From assembly GCA_017302655.1 (NCBI GenBank), contig JAFLDE010000003.1, forward strand, positions 1-64,000: a DNA stretch of 64,000 nt, in the 5' to 3' direction. The stretch comes from Burkholderiales bacterium. Lineage in GTDB: Bacteria > Pseudomonadota > Gammaproteobacteria > Burkholderiales > Burkholderiaceae_C. Of the stretch, positions 20,453-29,215 are shown piece after piece. The notes under the pieces were generated by a model, which was not told the DNA's origin, made no database searches, and saw only the letters and a list, made by a program, of their open reading frames with translations. How positions within the stretch are numbered: position 1 is the stretch's first letter; every line of letters starts with the position of its first letter. The position numbers and the translations under genes were made by a program.

Positions 20453-20571
20453 GCATGTCGCTGACCCGGCCGTTGGTGCCGCCGTGGCGCCAGAGGCGCT
20501 TCGCGGACGCGGAGCCAGCCGGCATCGTGTCCCGCTGAAGCCCAGGACCTTCGCCCAGCAGGATCACTGCT

Positions 20572-20646
20572 CGCGCCATAGTTCAATGGATAGAACGGGC
20601 CCCTCCTAAGGGTCAGATGCAGGTTCGATTCCTGCTGGCGCGGCCA
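20572..20646 (+). tRNA. tRNA-Arg (anticodon CCU)
   Basis: A 75-base tRNA with acceptor CGCGCCA / TGGCGCG, D-arm GTTC/GAAC, anticodon stem GGCCC / GGGTC with loop CTCCTAA (anticodon CCT), T-stem GCAGG / CCTGC with loop TTCGATT, discriminator G and encoded CCA. Neither visible tRNA carries an integrated element at its 3' end. Confidence 0.96.
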
Positions 20647-20661
20647 CCGCTTGGCGCTGAG

Positions 20662-22272
20662 TCAGCGCAAGCGCATGGCGCGCCACAGCAGCAGCACCGG
20701 CAGCAATCCCACCAGCACGATGGCCAGGGCCGGCAAGGCAGCCTCCGCCAGCCGCTCGTCCCGCGCCAGTTGGTAGGCGCTCACGGCCAGGGTGTCGCTG
20801 TCGAAAGGCCGCAGCACCAGCGTCGCCGGCAACTCCTTCATCACGTCCACGAAAACCAGCAAAGCCGCTGCAAGGGCCGAGCGCTGCAGCAACGGCCGGT
20901 GCACGCTCCACCAAAGGCGTCCACCCGTCAGGCCGAGCAAGCGTGCGCTGTCGTCCAACGTCAACGGAACGCGTGCGTAGCCCGACTGCACCGTTTGAAG
21001 GGCTACACCGCTGAATCGAACCATGTAGGCCATCAGCAGACCGGCCACCGTGCCCGTGATCCACACCGTCAGGCCGGGCCAAAAGTCTCTCAGCCAGACG
21101 AGCGGCAACAGCAGGCCAATCGCGATGACGGCGCCGGGCACCGCATAGCCAAGGCCGACGAGCGCGTTGGCTGCCGCCACCGCTCGCTGGCGCACGCCGC
21201 CTCGCCCAGGGCTGAGCCGCTGAGCGGCTGACAGCAAAAGGGCGACGAGCAAGGTGAGCAGCGCGCCCAGCAGCGCCAACTGGAGGCTGTTGCCCGCAGC
21301 ATCAAAGAAGCGCACCCAAGGCTGCTCCAATTCCCCGTACTTCGCCTCCAGCCAAACCATGCGGAGCAACACCAGCACGGGCAGCACAAAACCCAGCAGC
21401 AGGGGCACAGCCAGCAGCAGGTGGGCAAGCAAGGCGAATGCGCCATGCAAGGGCTGGCGCCCGCCCCCAGGTGCGGCTGCACGCACCTGAGCGAACCGCA
21501 AGCGCGCCTGCGCGCGCCGCTCGGCCACCAGACAAAGCACCACCACTGCCAGCAGCACGGAAGCCAACTGTGCGGCAGCGAAGCGATCGTTCTGAACCAG
21601 CCACGCCTTGTAAATGCCGGTGCTCAAGGTGCTCAGGCCGAAATAGCTTCCCACTCCGTAATCAGCCAGCGTTTCCATCAGCGCCAGCATCACACCTGCA
21701 GCCAAAGCGGGGCGGGCCAGGGGCATGGCCACTTCCAGAACGCGGCGCGGCAGCGATGCACCGAGCAGACGCGCGGCTTCCATCAAAGGCGCTGCACGCT
21801 CGGCCAGCGCGGTGCGCGTCAGCAGGTACACATAGGGGTAGAGGCAGGCCACAAAGAGGACAACGGCGCCCGGCAGGCTCCGCACGTCGCCCCAAAGTGC
21901 GCCTTGCCAGCCATAGGTCTCTCGCAAGGCCGTCTGCAGCGGGCCAGAAAACTGCAAGGCGTCGGTGTATGCGTAGGCAGCCACGTAGGCTGGCATGGCC
22001 ATGGGCAGCAGCAGCGCCACGTCCCAGAAACGGCGACCGCGAAACTCAAACAACGAGACCAGTGCGGCGCTGGCGCCTCCCACCACCAGGGTGCCCAAGC
22101 CCACACCCAAGGCCAACAAGGCAGTCTGTGCCGCATAGCCAGGCAGCACGGTGTCCAGCAGGTGCTGCCACTGCGCCCAGGCCGTCGCATCCAGCGCCAG
22201 CCAGGCACCCAGCACGGACAACACCGGCAATGCCAAGGCCAGAGCAAAAAAAAAGAGGAGCCAGATTGCCAT
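20662..22272 (-). CDS. Iron(III)-type ABC transporter permease (FbpB-like)
   Basis: A 536-residue membrane protein with two copies of the BPD permease fold, about twelve helices. The EAA-like loops are visible as MEAARLLGASLPRRVLEVAMPLARPAL in the first half and LDDSARLLGLTGGRLWWSVHRPLL in the second. Single-chain double permeases of this size belong to the Fe3+ (SfuB/FbpB) group. It is divergent from an FbpC-like ATPase gene with a 103-base shared control region carrying a Fur-like site. No periplasmic binding protein gene is nearby, so that part of the transporter must be encoded elsewhere. Confidence 0.87.
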   Translation of the reverse strand: MAIWLLFFFALALALPVLSVLGAWLALDATAWAQWQHLLDTVLPGYAAQTALLALGVGLGTLVVGGASAALVSLFEFRGRRFWDVALLLPMAMPAYVAAYAYTDALQFSGPLQTALRETYGWQGALWGDVRSLPGAVVLFVACLYPYVYLLTRTALAERAAPLMEAARLLGASLPRRVLEVAMPLARPALAAGVMLALMETLADYGVGSYFGLSTLSTGIYKAWLVQNDRFAAAQLASVLLAVVVLCLVAERRAQARLRFAQVRAAAPGGGRQPLHGAFALLAHLLLAVPLLLGFVLPVLVLLRMVWLEAKYGELEQPWVRFFDAAGNSLQLALLGALLTLLVALLLSAAQRLSPGRGGVRQRAVAAANALVGLGYAVPGAVIAIGLLLPLVWLRDFWPGLTVWITGTVAGLLMAYMVRFSGVALQTVQSGYARVPLTLDDSARLLGLTGGRLWWSVHRPLLQRSALAAALLVFVDVMKELPATLVLRPFDSDTLAVSAYQLARDERLAEAALPALAIVLVGLLPVLLLWRAMRLR

Positions 22273-22331
22273 GCGTCAAAAGGTCGGCCAGCCTGCGCCG
22301 AGGCACCCATGCCTCGCCTTGATCCAGCTAA

Positions 22332-22350
22332 AATGCGAATAAGGTGCATT
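22332..22350. promoter_or_regulatory. Fur-box-like site and overlapping palindrome
   Basis: AATGCGAATAAGGTGCATT has a left half identical to the AATGCGAAT half of many proteobacterial Fur boxes and an AATGC/GCATT inverted repeat. An overlapping perfect palindrome GGTGCA-TT-TGCACC spans 22343-22356. It sits between the divergent permease and ATPase genes, where an iron-responsive repressor would be expected. Confidence 0.5.
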
Positions 22351-22375
22351 TGCACCCCGCCGATATCATAGGCAC

Positions 22376-23446
22376 ATGGACTTGCGACTCGAAGGAGTGG
22401 GACTGCGCTACCCGCAGCGGGGCGGCGGCGTGTTGGCGGTGCGTGACGCCCATTTGCTGCTGCGACAGGGCGAAATCGGCGTGCTCATCGGGCCATCGGG
22501 CTGCGGAAAGACCTCGCTATTGCGCGCCATCGCTGGCCTGGAGCGCATCGACAGCGGGTGCATTCAACTCGGAGAGCGCCTCCTCAGCGGCCCGGGCGTG
22601 CACCTGCCTCCCGAGGAGCGCCAAGTCGGACTGGTGTTTCAGGACTTCGCCTTGTTTCCGCACCTTTCCGTGCAGGAGAACGTGGGCTTCGGCCTTCGCC
22701 GCCACCCCACCGCTCAGCAGCGTGAACGGGTGGAACGCATGCTGCAACTGGTCGGCTTGGACCATGCGGCCAAGCGTTTGCCCCACCAGCTTTCTGGCGG
22801 TCAGCAGCAACGCGTGGCCTTGGCGCGAGCGCTGGCACCCGCGCCTGCCCTGCTGCTGCTCGATGAGCCTTTCTCGAGCTTGGACGTGGACCTACGTGAG
22901 GCACTCAGCCAGGAGTTGCGAGGCATCCTCAAGCAGGAAGGCAGCACGGCGCTCTTCGTTACCCACGACCAGGCCGAAGCCTTCGCGATTGGCGACCGGG
23001 TCGGCGTCATGCAACAAGGTCGGTTGGATCAATGGGACGACGCCTACACGGTGTACCACCGCCCGGCGACTCGTTTCGTGGCCGGCTTCATCGGCCATGG
23101 CGTGTTCGCAACGGCGCACCTGGAAGGGCGGCAACTGCGCACGCCGTTGGGACTACTGGAGCATGCCACCGACTGCCCGCTGCCGCAGGGCGATGGGACG
23201 GTCGACGTGCTGCTGCGCGCGGACGATGTGGTGCACGATGACGCGGCGCCGGTGAAAGCCTGCATCGAGGCCAAGGTGTTTCGCGGGGCCGAGTTCCTCT
23301 ACCGCCTGCGGCTGGCCGACGGCACCCTTCTCGTGGCCAGCGTGCCCTCGCACCATGACCATGCAGTCGGTGAGTGGATCGGCATCCGAGCCCAGGTCGA
23401 CCATGTGGTGACCTTCGCCACGCCACGGCCTGCCGTGGCAAGCTGA
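22376..23446 (+). CDS. ABC transporter ATP-binding protein (FbpC-like)
   Basis: A 356-residue ATPase with Walker A IGPSGCGKTSLLRAI, Q-loop VFQDFALFPH, signature LSGGQQQRVALARALAPAP, Walker B LLLLDEPFSSLD and switch THDQAEAF, followed by a C-terminal TOBE-like domain (DVLLRADDVVHDD). That pattern fits Fe3+, putrescine or sulfate importers; with the FbpB-like permease next to it, iron is the best guess. It is divergent from the permease across the Fur-like site. Confidence 0.88.
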   Translation: MDLRLEGVGLRYPQRGGGVLAVRDAHLLLRQGEIGVLIGPSGCGKTSLLRAIAGLERIDSGCIQLGERLLSGPGVHLPPEERQVGLVFQDFALFPHLSVQENVGFGLRRHPTAQQRERVERMLQLVGLDHAAKRLPHQLSGGQQQRVALARALAPAPALLLLDEPFSSLDVDLREALSQELRGILKQEGSTALFVTHDQAEAFAIGDRVGVMQQGRLDQWDDAYTVYHRPATRFVAGFIGHGVFATAHLEGRQLRTPLGLLEHATDCPLPQGDGTVDVLLRADDVVHDDAAPVKACIEAKVFRGAEFLYRLRLADGTLLVASVPSHHDHAVGEWIGIRAQVDHVVTFATPRPAVAS

Positions 23447-23514
23447 GGACGGCTGACAAATGGGGCCGCTCCCTATACTGGCCCGCAGCGGTTCATCAGA
23501 GGACGAAGGGCATC

Positions 23515-24936
23515 ATGGGCGCGAAATGGAAGGCAGTCGGCTGGATCAGCGTGGGAGCCTTGGCCGGGGCATTGACGACTCTGCAGTTCAGCGCCGTGGC
23601 GCGCACTGGGCAAGCGCCCTTGCCGCTGGAAGAAATGCAGCAGCTCGCCGCCGTATTCGGACTGCTCAAGGCGGAATATGTCGAACCGGTGGACGACAAG
23701 GCGCTCATCAATGACGCCATCAAGGGTATGGTGGCCGGCCTCGATCCGCATTCGGTCTATCTGGACAAGAAGCACTTCGGCGAATTCCGCGAGAGCAACA
23801 CCGGCAAGTTCGTCGGCGTGGGTATCGAGATCGGTCAAGAGGACGGCCTCGTGAGGATCGTTTCGCCCATTGAAGGATCTCCGGCATTCCGCGCCGGGCT
23901 TCGCACGAACGACCTCATCACACGCATTGATGACACCGCCGTGCGCGGACTCACGCTGGACCAAGCCGTCAAGCGCATGCGCGGCGAACCTGCCACCAAG
24001 GTCGTGCTGACCATCTTCCGCCGCAGCGAGAACCGCACCTTCCCGGTGACCATCGTGCGCGAGGAAATCAAGGTGCAGTCGGTCCGCGCCAAGATGATCG
24101 AGCCTGGCTATGCTTGGCTGCGCATCTCGCAGTTCCAGGAGCGCACGGTCGAGGACTTTGCACGCAAGCTGGAGGAGCTTTACAAGCAGGATCCTCAACT
24201 GAAGGGTTTGGTGCTGGATCTGCGCAACGATCCGGGCGGCGTGCTCGAAGGCGGCATCGCCGTGGCCGCCGCCTTCCTTCCGGCGGGTGTGGAGGTGGTT
24301 TCCACCAAGGGTCAACTGGTGAGTTCGCAGGCCAGTTTCCGCGCGAGCCCCGAGCACTACGCTCGGCGTGGCCAGGGCGATCCGCTGCGCCGCCTGCCTG
24401 CGGCGCTGAAGTCTGTGCCCCTGGTGGTGCTGGTCAACGAAGGCTCGGCTTCGGCCAGCGAAATCGTGGCTGGTGCGCTGCAGGATCACCAGCGCGCCAC
24501 CTTGATGGGTGCGCAGACTTTCGGCAAGGGGTCCGTGCAGACCATTCGCCAGCTCAGTGCGGAGACGGCGGTCAAGCTCACCACGGCGCGCTTCTACACG
24601 CCCAAGGGCACCTCCATTCAAGCTCGCGGCATCGTGCCCGATGTGATGCTGGACGAGACCGAGGAGGGCAACCTGATCGGCGCCCTGCGCACGCGTGAGG
24701 CCGACTTGGCCAAGCACCTGACCGGCAACGAGAAGGAAGACGAAGAAACCAAGGCACGGGAGGCCGAGCGCAAGCGCTTGGAGGAGAACCTTCGCGCCAA
24801 GGGCGACAACATCAAGCCCCTCCCCGACTTCGGCAGCGCCGAGGACTGGCCACTGCGGCAGGCACTGAACCAGCTGCAGGGCAAGCCTGTGATGGCGTCC
24901 AAGACTGTCGTGGAGCGCAAGGCCGCCGCGAAGTGA
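23515..24936 (+). CDS. S41 family C-terminal processing peptidase
   Basis: A 473-residue protein with an N-terminal signal or membrane anchor, a PDZ domain (about residues 95-180; FVGVGIEIGQEDG) and the S41 protease core with catalytic Ser313 in NEGSASASEI and Lys338 in TFGKGSVQ. Periplasmic CtpA-type proteases trim or degrade envelope proteins. The C-terminal tail (390-473) is Lys/Glu-rich. I chose ATG 23515, which starts the signal segment; the frame runs further upstream but without signal-like sequence. Its stop overlaps the next gene by four bases. Confidence 0.94.
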   Translation: MGAKWKAVGWISVGALAGALTTLQFSAVARTGQAPLPLEEMQQLAAVFGLLKAEYVEPVDDKALINDAIKGMVAGLDPHSVYLDKKHFGEFRESNTGKFVGVGIEIGQEDGLVRIVSPIEGSPAFRAGLRTNDLITRIDDTAVRGLTLDQAVKRMRGEPATKVVLTIFRRSENRTFPVTIVREEIKVQSVRAKMIEPGYAWLRISQFQERTVEDFARKLEELYKQDPQLKGLVLDLRNDPGGVLEGGIAVAAAFLPAGVEVVSTKGQLVSSQASFRASPEHYARRGQGDPLRRLPAALKSVPLVVLVNEGSASASEIVAGALQDHQRATLMGAQTFGKGSVQTIRQLSAETAVKLTTARFYTPKGTSIQARGIVPDVMLDETEEGNLIGALRTREADLAKHLTGNEKEDEETKAREAERKRLEENLRAKGDNIKPLPDFGSAEDWPLRQALNQLQGKPVMASKTVVERKAAAK

Positions 24937-25685
24937 ACGACCGGCAGCTGCAGCGCTACGCGCGCCATCTGCTGCTGGATGGATTCGACGAAGTGGCGCA
25001 ACAGCGCTTGCTGGATGCGACGGTGCTTGTGGTCGGTGCAGGTGGGCTGGGCAGTCCGGCGCTGCTTTACCTTGCTGCCGCAGGTGTCGGTCACCTGATG
25101 GTGGCCGATGCGGACTCCGTTGACCTGACCAACCTGCAGCGGCAGGTGCTGCACACCGAATCGCGCATCGGAGAGGCCAAGGTGACATCGGCCGCGGAAG
25201 CCCTTTCCGCCCTCAACCCTGAAGTGCGGGTGACGCCGCTGATGCAGCGCGCCGATGCCAGCACCCTGCCCGGATGGCTGGAACAAGCAGACCTGGTGCT
25301 CGACTGCAGCGATAACTACGCCACGCGGCATGCCGTCAACGCGGCTTGCGTGAAAGCAAAGAGGCCGTTGGCCTGGGCTGCAGCCGTTGGCTGGGAAGCA
25401 CAAGCCAGCCTATATGACCCTTGCCAGGCGGACAGCCCCTGCTATGCCTGCCTGTTTCCCCCGTCCGCTGTCGTGGCGGATGCGCCCTGCGCTCTGCTCG
25501 GCGTGTTCGCACCGCTTGTCGGACAGGCGGGTGTGCTACAGGCCGGCGAAGCCCTCAAGCACCTGGCCGGGTTGGGCAGTGCCCTGGCGCGGCAGCTTTG
25601 GCTGTTTGATGGTCGTAGCCTCGAGTCCCAGCACCTGCAAGTGCGACGCGACGCTCAATGCCCCGTGTGCGGCCACCTGCCCTGA
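24933..25685 (+). CDS. moeB: ThiF/MoeB-family adenylyltransferase
   Basis: A 250-residue E1-like enzyme with the nucleotide-binding GAGGLGSPAL (35-44), the TNLQRQVLH strand-helix, the DNYATRHAVN Mg/ATP loop and two zinc-binding CxxC pairs (CYAC and CPVC), all typical of MoeB, which adenylates the C-terminal Gly of MoaD in molybdopterin synthesis. A ThiF role in thiamine synthesis is the alternative and cannot be excluded. It starts with GTG at 24933, overlapping the ctp stop (GTGA). Confidence 0.88.
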   Translation: MNDRQLQRYARHLLLDGFDEVAQQRLLDATVLVVGAGGLGSPALLYLAAAGVGHLMVADADSVDLTNLQRQVLHTESRIGEAKVTSAAEALSALNPEVRVTPLMQRADASTLPGWLEQADLVLDCSDNYATRHAVNAACVKAKRPLAWAAAVGWEAQASLYDPCQADSPCYACLFPPSAVVADAPCALLGVFAPLVGQAGVLQAGEALKHLAGLGSALARQLWLFDGRSLESQHLQVRRDAQCPVCGHLP

Positions 25686-25727
25686 AATCATTCACGCCCC
25701 TGCCAGGAAGGCAACAAGGAGACCTGG

Positions 25728-26609
25728 ATGTCCCCACACAAGCACCTCCGCGAACGCAATTTCCCCTCGGCGTTGGAGGAACTGCGCCGACCACCGCCTG
25801 CCAGCGATCTAGCCGGAGAACCGTCGTACCGCCTAGCCTTCGCTGACGAGGACTTCCTGGTTCGAGACGAGCTGCGCCCAGTACGCATGCAACTGGAACT
25901 GCTCAAGCCCGAGTTGCTTCAGCAGGAAGCGGGCATCGAAGCCACTCTGGTCATCTTCGGCAGCGCCCGAATTCCAGAGCCGGCACGCGCTCGCGAAGAA
26001 CTGGCCGACGCGCAAGCCCGAGGCGACACGGTGGCCGAGCGGCGCGCGACCCAGCAACTCGGCATGAGTGCCTATTACGAAGAGGCGCGCCGCCTGGCCG
26101 AGATCGTGACCCGTGAGACGCAAGCCTGTGGCACACCCATCTATGTCGTCACTGGCGGCGGCCCCGGCATCATGGAAGCGGGCAACCGAGGGGCGTACGA
26201 GGCCGGCGGAAAGAGCATTGGCCTGAACATCGTGCTGCCTCACGAGCAGTATCCAAACCCCTACATCACCCCCGAGCTGTGCTTTCGCTTCCACTACTTT
26301 GCGATGCGCAAGCTGCACTTCCTGATGCGATCCGTGGCGTTGGTCGCCTTCCCGGGTGGCTACGGCACGCTGGACGAGTTGTTCGAGGCCCTTTGCCTGA
26401 TTCAGACGGGCAAGTGCCGCGCCCGCCCCATCCTCATGTTCGGCCGCGAGTTCTGGTCTCGCTTGATCAACTTCGACTACCTCGTGGAGAGCGGCATGAT
26501 CAGCCCAGGCGACGAAAAGTTGTTCCGATTCGTCGATTCCGCCGAGGAAGCCTGGCAATTGCTGGAGCACGAATACGATCTGAAAAACAACGCTCATTGC
26601 ACCCTATGA
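25728..26609 (+). CDS. LOG-family (YgdH/TIGR00730) nucleotide 5'-monophosphate phosphoribohydrolase-like protein
   Basis: A 293-residue Rossmann-like protein with VTGGGPGIMEAGNRGAYEAGG and the PGGYGTLDELFEAL motif that define the LONELY GUY (formerly lysine decarboxylase) family. Family members hydrolyse nucleoside monophosphates, releasing ribose 5-phosphate. The N-terminal extension of about 65 residues places it with the larger bacterial branch. The stop overlaps the arginase start (ATGA), so the two are translationally coupled. Confidence 0.87.
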   Translation: MSPHKHLRERNFPSALEELRRPPPASDLAGEPSYRLAFADEDFLVRDELRPVRMQLELLKPELLQQEAGIEATLVIFGSARIPEPARAREELADAQARGDTVAERRATQQLGMSAYYEEARRLAEIVTRETQACGTPIYVVTGGGPGIMEAGNRGAYEAGGKSIGLNIVLPHEQYPNPYITPELCFRFHYFAMRKLHFLMRSVALVAFPGGYGTLDELFEALCLIQTGKCRARPILMFGREFWSRLINFDYLVESGMISPGDEKLFRFVDSAEEAWQLLEHEYDLKNNAHCTL

Positions 26610-27523
26610 ATGCTTCCCCAGTCAGCCTGATTGGCGCTCCCACCGATATCGGCGCCGGGGCGCGCGGCGCCTCGATGGGCCCCGAGGCCCTTCGCGTGGC
26701 TGGGCTCGCAGAAGCCTTGCGCGCGCGCGGCGTCGATGTGGAGGACCGTGGCAACCTCATCGGCCCCACGAACCCTTGGCAGCCCCCGCTAGATGGCTAT
26801 CGCCATTTGCCGGAAGTCGTGGCCTGGAACCAAGCGGTGCACGAAGCGGTGTACGGCGTGCTCAAGGGCGGGCGCATGCCCATCCTGTTGGGCGGTGATC
26901 ATTGTTTGGCCATCGGGTCCATCAGTGCCGTGGCGCGCCACTGCCGCGAGACCGGTAAGAAACTGCGTGTGCTGTGGTTGGACGCCCATGCCGACTTCAA
27001 CACCAGCGAACTCACGCCCAGCGGCAACATCCACGGCATGCCGGTCGCCACGCTGTGTGGCTTCGGCCCGCGCGAACTCGTGGAAATTGGGGGCACGGTT
27101 CCCGCCATCTCGCCCAAGGTGGTGCGCCAGATCGGCATCCGCAGCGTCGACCCTGGGGAGAAACGTTTCGTGCACGAGCAGGATCTGGAGGTGTTCGACA
27201 TGCGCTACATCGACGAGGTGGGCATGCGACACACCATGGAACTGGCCCTTGCCACTTTGGATGCCAACACTCACCTGCATGTCAGCTTCGATGTCGACTT
27301 CCTCGACCCGGTGATGGCCCCTGGCGTGGGCACCACCGTACCCGGCGGCCCCACCTACCGGGAAGCCCATCTGTGCATGGAGATGATCGCCGACACGGGC
27401 CGCATGGCCTCGCTTGACGTGATGGAACTCAATCCGGCGCTGGACGAGAAGAACCGCACCGCGCAGGTTGCGGTGGATCTCATCGAGTCCCTTTTTGGCA
27501 AGTCCACCCTGATGCGCAAGTAG
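26606..27523 (+). CDS. rocF: Arginase
   Basis: A 305-residue ureohydrolase with the three metal-binding blocks GGDHCLAIGS, WLDAHADFN and SFDVDFLDP, and arginase-type ends (GAPTDIGAGARGASMGPEALR; SLDVMELNPALDEKNRTAQVAVDL). It would hydrolyse arginine to ornithine and urea. Arginase rather than agmatinase is favoured by the DIGAG/GPxxLR start and the MELNPxLDxxNxTA end. The start is ATG 26606, overlapping the preceding stop. A terminator follows 20 bases after the stop, and this is the last clearly chromosomal gene before the island. Confidence 0.93.
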   Translation: MNASPVSLIGAPTDIGAGARGASMGPEALRVAGLAEALRARGVDVEDRGNLIGPTNPWQPPLDGYRHLPEVVAWNQAVHEAVYGVLKGGRMPILLGGDHCLAIGSISAVARHCRETGKKLRVLWLDAHADFNTSELTPSGNIHGMPVATLCGFGPRELVEIGGTVPAISPKVVRQIGIRSVDPGEKRFVHEQDLEVFDMRYIDEVGMRHTMELALATLDANTHLHVSFDVDFLDPVMAPGVGTTVPGGPTYREAHLCMEMIADTGRMASLDVMELNPALDEKNRTAQVAVDLIESLFGKSTLMRK

Positions 27524-27545
27524 GGCCTGGACACGCCACAAAGAC

Positions 27546-27573
27546 AAACGGCTCCAATCAAGGAGCCGTTTTC
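27546..27573 (+). terminator. Intrinsic terminator after arginase
   Basis: Perfect 8-bp stem ACGGCTCC / GGAGCCGT with a 6-base loop and a following TTTTC. An A-run on the other side makes it potentially bidirectional. It closes the ctp-moeB-LOG-rocF run. Confidence 0.85.
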
Positions 27574-27786
27574 ATTTCCAGGCAAGCTTGCAAGCAGCAA
27601 GCGAAGCACTGGCGGAGTCGGAGTCCTTCCGTGAGCAATCCGAGCGCGTCCAACAGAGTCCCAAAAGACTTACGCATCAATGGCTTGAGAGAATTTCTTC
27701 GTCCTATGGATTCCGACGAAATCCCATCCAATCCGACTATAGTTTGATAGTCGCGTTGATAGTCAAAAAGTGTCGGATTCGAACTC
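27574..27786. other. Island left junction region with likely integrase arm sites
   Basis: No gene or tRNA is present in these 213 bases. Just before the integrase start lies GACTAT-N6-ATAGTC (27735-27752), and the 9-mer TTGATAGTC occurs twice in direct orientation (27744-27752 and 27756-27764), a 12-base period. Such short repeats beside int are typical arm-type binding sites of tyrosine recombinases. The attachment core itself cannot be fixed because the right end of the island is outside the window. Confidence 0.5.
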
Positions 27787-29055
27787 ATGCCAAGGCAACT
27801 GAACAAGCTCTCTGCGCTGCAAGTGAGCAAGATCACAAAGCCCGGCCTCTATGGGGATGGCGGGGGCCTTACCTTGCAGGTGACGAAGGCTGGCGTCAAG
27901 AGCTGGCTGTTCCGATACATGAAGGAAGGCAAGGCCTACGGCATGGGCCTTGGGCCCACACACACCGTGAGCTTGGCAGAGGCCAGGCAAAAGGCGCTGG
28001 AGGCTCGGCGAGTCCTGCTGGAAGGTAACAACCCCCTCCTCCTCAAGAAGCAGCAGCGAGAGACCATGGCGCTTGAACGCGCTCGGGCGATGACCTTCGA
28101 TCAATGTGCAAAGGCCTACATCCAGGCCCACAAGGCTGGCTGGAGGAACGCGAAGCACATCGATCAATGGACCAACACGCTGGCCACCTACGCAAGCCCG
28201 GTGTTCGGTCACTTGCCGGTCGCTGAGATCGACACGGCATTGGTCGTTCGCTGCCTTGCCCCGATCTGGGACGCCAAAACTGAGACGGCCACTCGCTTGC
28301 GAGGCCGCATCGAGTCCGTGCTCGGTTGGGCAACCACGAGCGGGTTGCGAACCGGCGACAACCCGGCTCGATGGCGCGGGCATTTGGAGAACCTGCTCGC
28401 CACCATCAGCAAGACCACTAGGACGAAGAACCACCCTTCGCTTCCCTGGCAACAGTTGCCAGCGTTCATGAGGGCGCTAAGAGCACGGGAAGGAACGTCG
28501 GCTCGAGCGCTGGAGTTCGCGATCCTGACAGCCTGTCGATCGGGCGAAGTGCGCGGCGCTCGTTGGTCAGAGTTCGATCTGGAAGCGAAGGTCTGGACGA
28601 TCCCGGCAGAGCGCATGAAGGCCGGACGGGAGCATCAGGTTCCGCTGTCCCAACAAGTGCTGGACCTTTTGGCATCAGCTCGCGATCTGCAGGAGTCGCT
28701 TTCAACAAATGAAGACAACGACAAAGCCAAAACGGCAGCATCGGTTGTCTTTCCAGGCACGAAGGGCCAGCCGCTGTCCGACATGTCGCTGACGGCAGTG
28801 ATTCGCCGGATGAATGAGCTGGAGAAGAGTCCCCTGTGGCTTGACCCTAATGGCATGGCCGCCACAGCTCACGGTTTCCGCGCCACGTTCAGGATGTGGG
28901 CCGCCGAGGAGACGATGTTCCCCCGAGAGGTGGCAGAGCATGCGCTAGCCCATCAGTTGCCCGATGCCGTCGAGCGCGCCTATCAACGCGGAACGCAGTT
29001 CGCCAAGCGCCAGGCTCTGATGCGGGACTGGGCAGCCTTCTGCAGCTCGAAGTGA
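27787..29055 (+). CDS. int: P4-type tyrosine integrase
   Basis: A 422-residue site-specific recombinase: N-terminal arm-binding domain of the DUF4102 type (LYGDGGGLTLQVTKAGVKSWLFRY), core-binding domain (about 100-205) and catalytic domain with Arg251, His362-x-x-Arg365, His389 and the nucleophile Tyr399. All catalytic residues are present, so it looks active. It would integrate and excise the island by recombining short att sites. It lies first inside the island, reading inward, 264 bases after arginase. Confidence 0.93.
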   Translation: MPRQLNKLSALQVSKITKPGLYGDGGGLTLQVTKAGVKSWLFRYMKEGKAYGMGLGPTHTVSLAEARQKALEARRVLLEGNNPLLLKKQQRETMALERARAMTFDQCAKAYIQAHKAGWRNAKHIDQWTNTLATYASPVFGHLPVAEIDTALVVRCLAPIWDAKTETATRLRGRIESVLGWATTSGLRTGDNPARWRGHLENLLATISKTTRTKNHPSLPWQQLPAFMRALRAREGTSARALEFAILTACRSGEVRGARWSEFDLEAKVWTIPAERMKAGREHQVPLSQQVLDLLASARDLQESLSTNEDNDKAKTAASVVFPGTKGQPLSDMSLTAVIRRMNELEKSPLWLDPNGMAATAHGFRATFRMWAAEETMFPREVAEHALAHQLPDAVERAYQRGTQFAKRQALMRDWAAFCSSK

Positions 29056-29215
29056 ACTTGCAAAGGTGAACACTAATCAAGGGCAGTCAGCATGACCGGC
29101 CTACAGTCGGTCAGATGCACTCCAGAACGGCATCTGGTTCGCTGTTGCCTGCACGGTGCGGCAACACCCCCGTCAGCTGCAACGGCGCTTTGACTTGGGA
29201 TCGGAAAGAAGACTC

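Noticed and set aside
23473..25188. 571-codon minus-strand open frame over ctp and moeB
   Set aside because: Both plus-strand genes have intact active-site motifs; the antisense frame has none.
25728..26609. Lysine decarboxylase
   Set aside because: The old family name is misleading; the PGGYGTLDE motif marks a LOG-type phosphoribohydrolase with no PLP site.
27770..27795. tRNA 3' end as attachment site (the motif GAGTTCGAATCCG on the minus strand)
   Set aside because: The flanking bases do not pair into a T-stem and no acceptor stem exists, so it is not a tRNA fragment.
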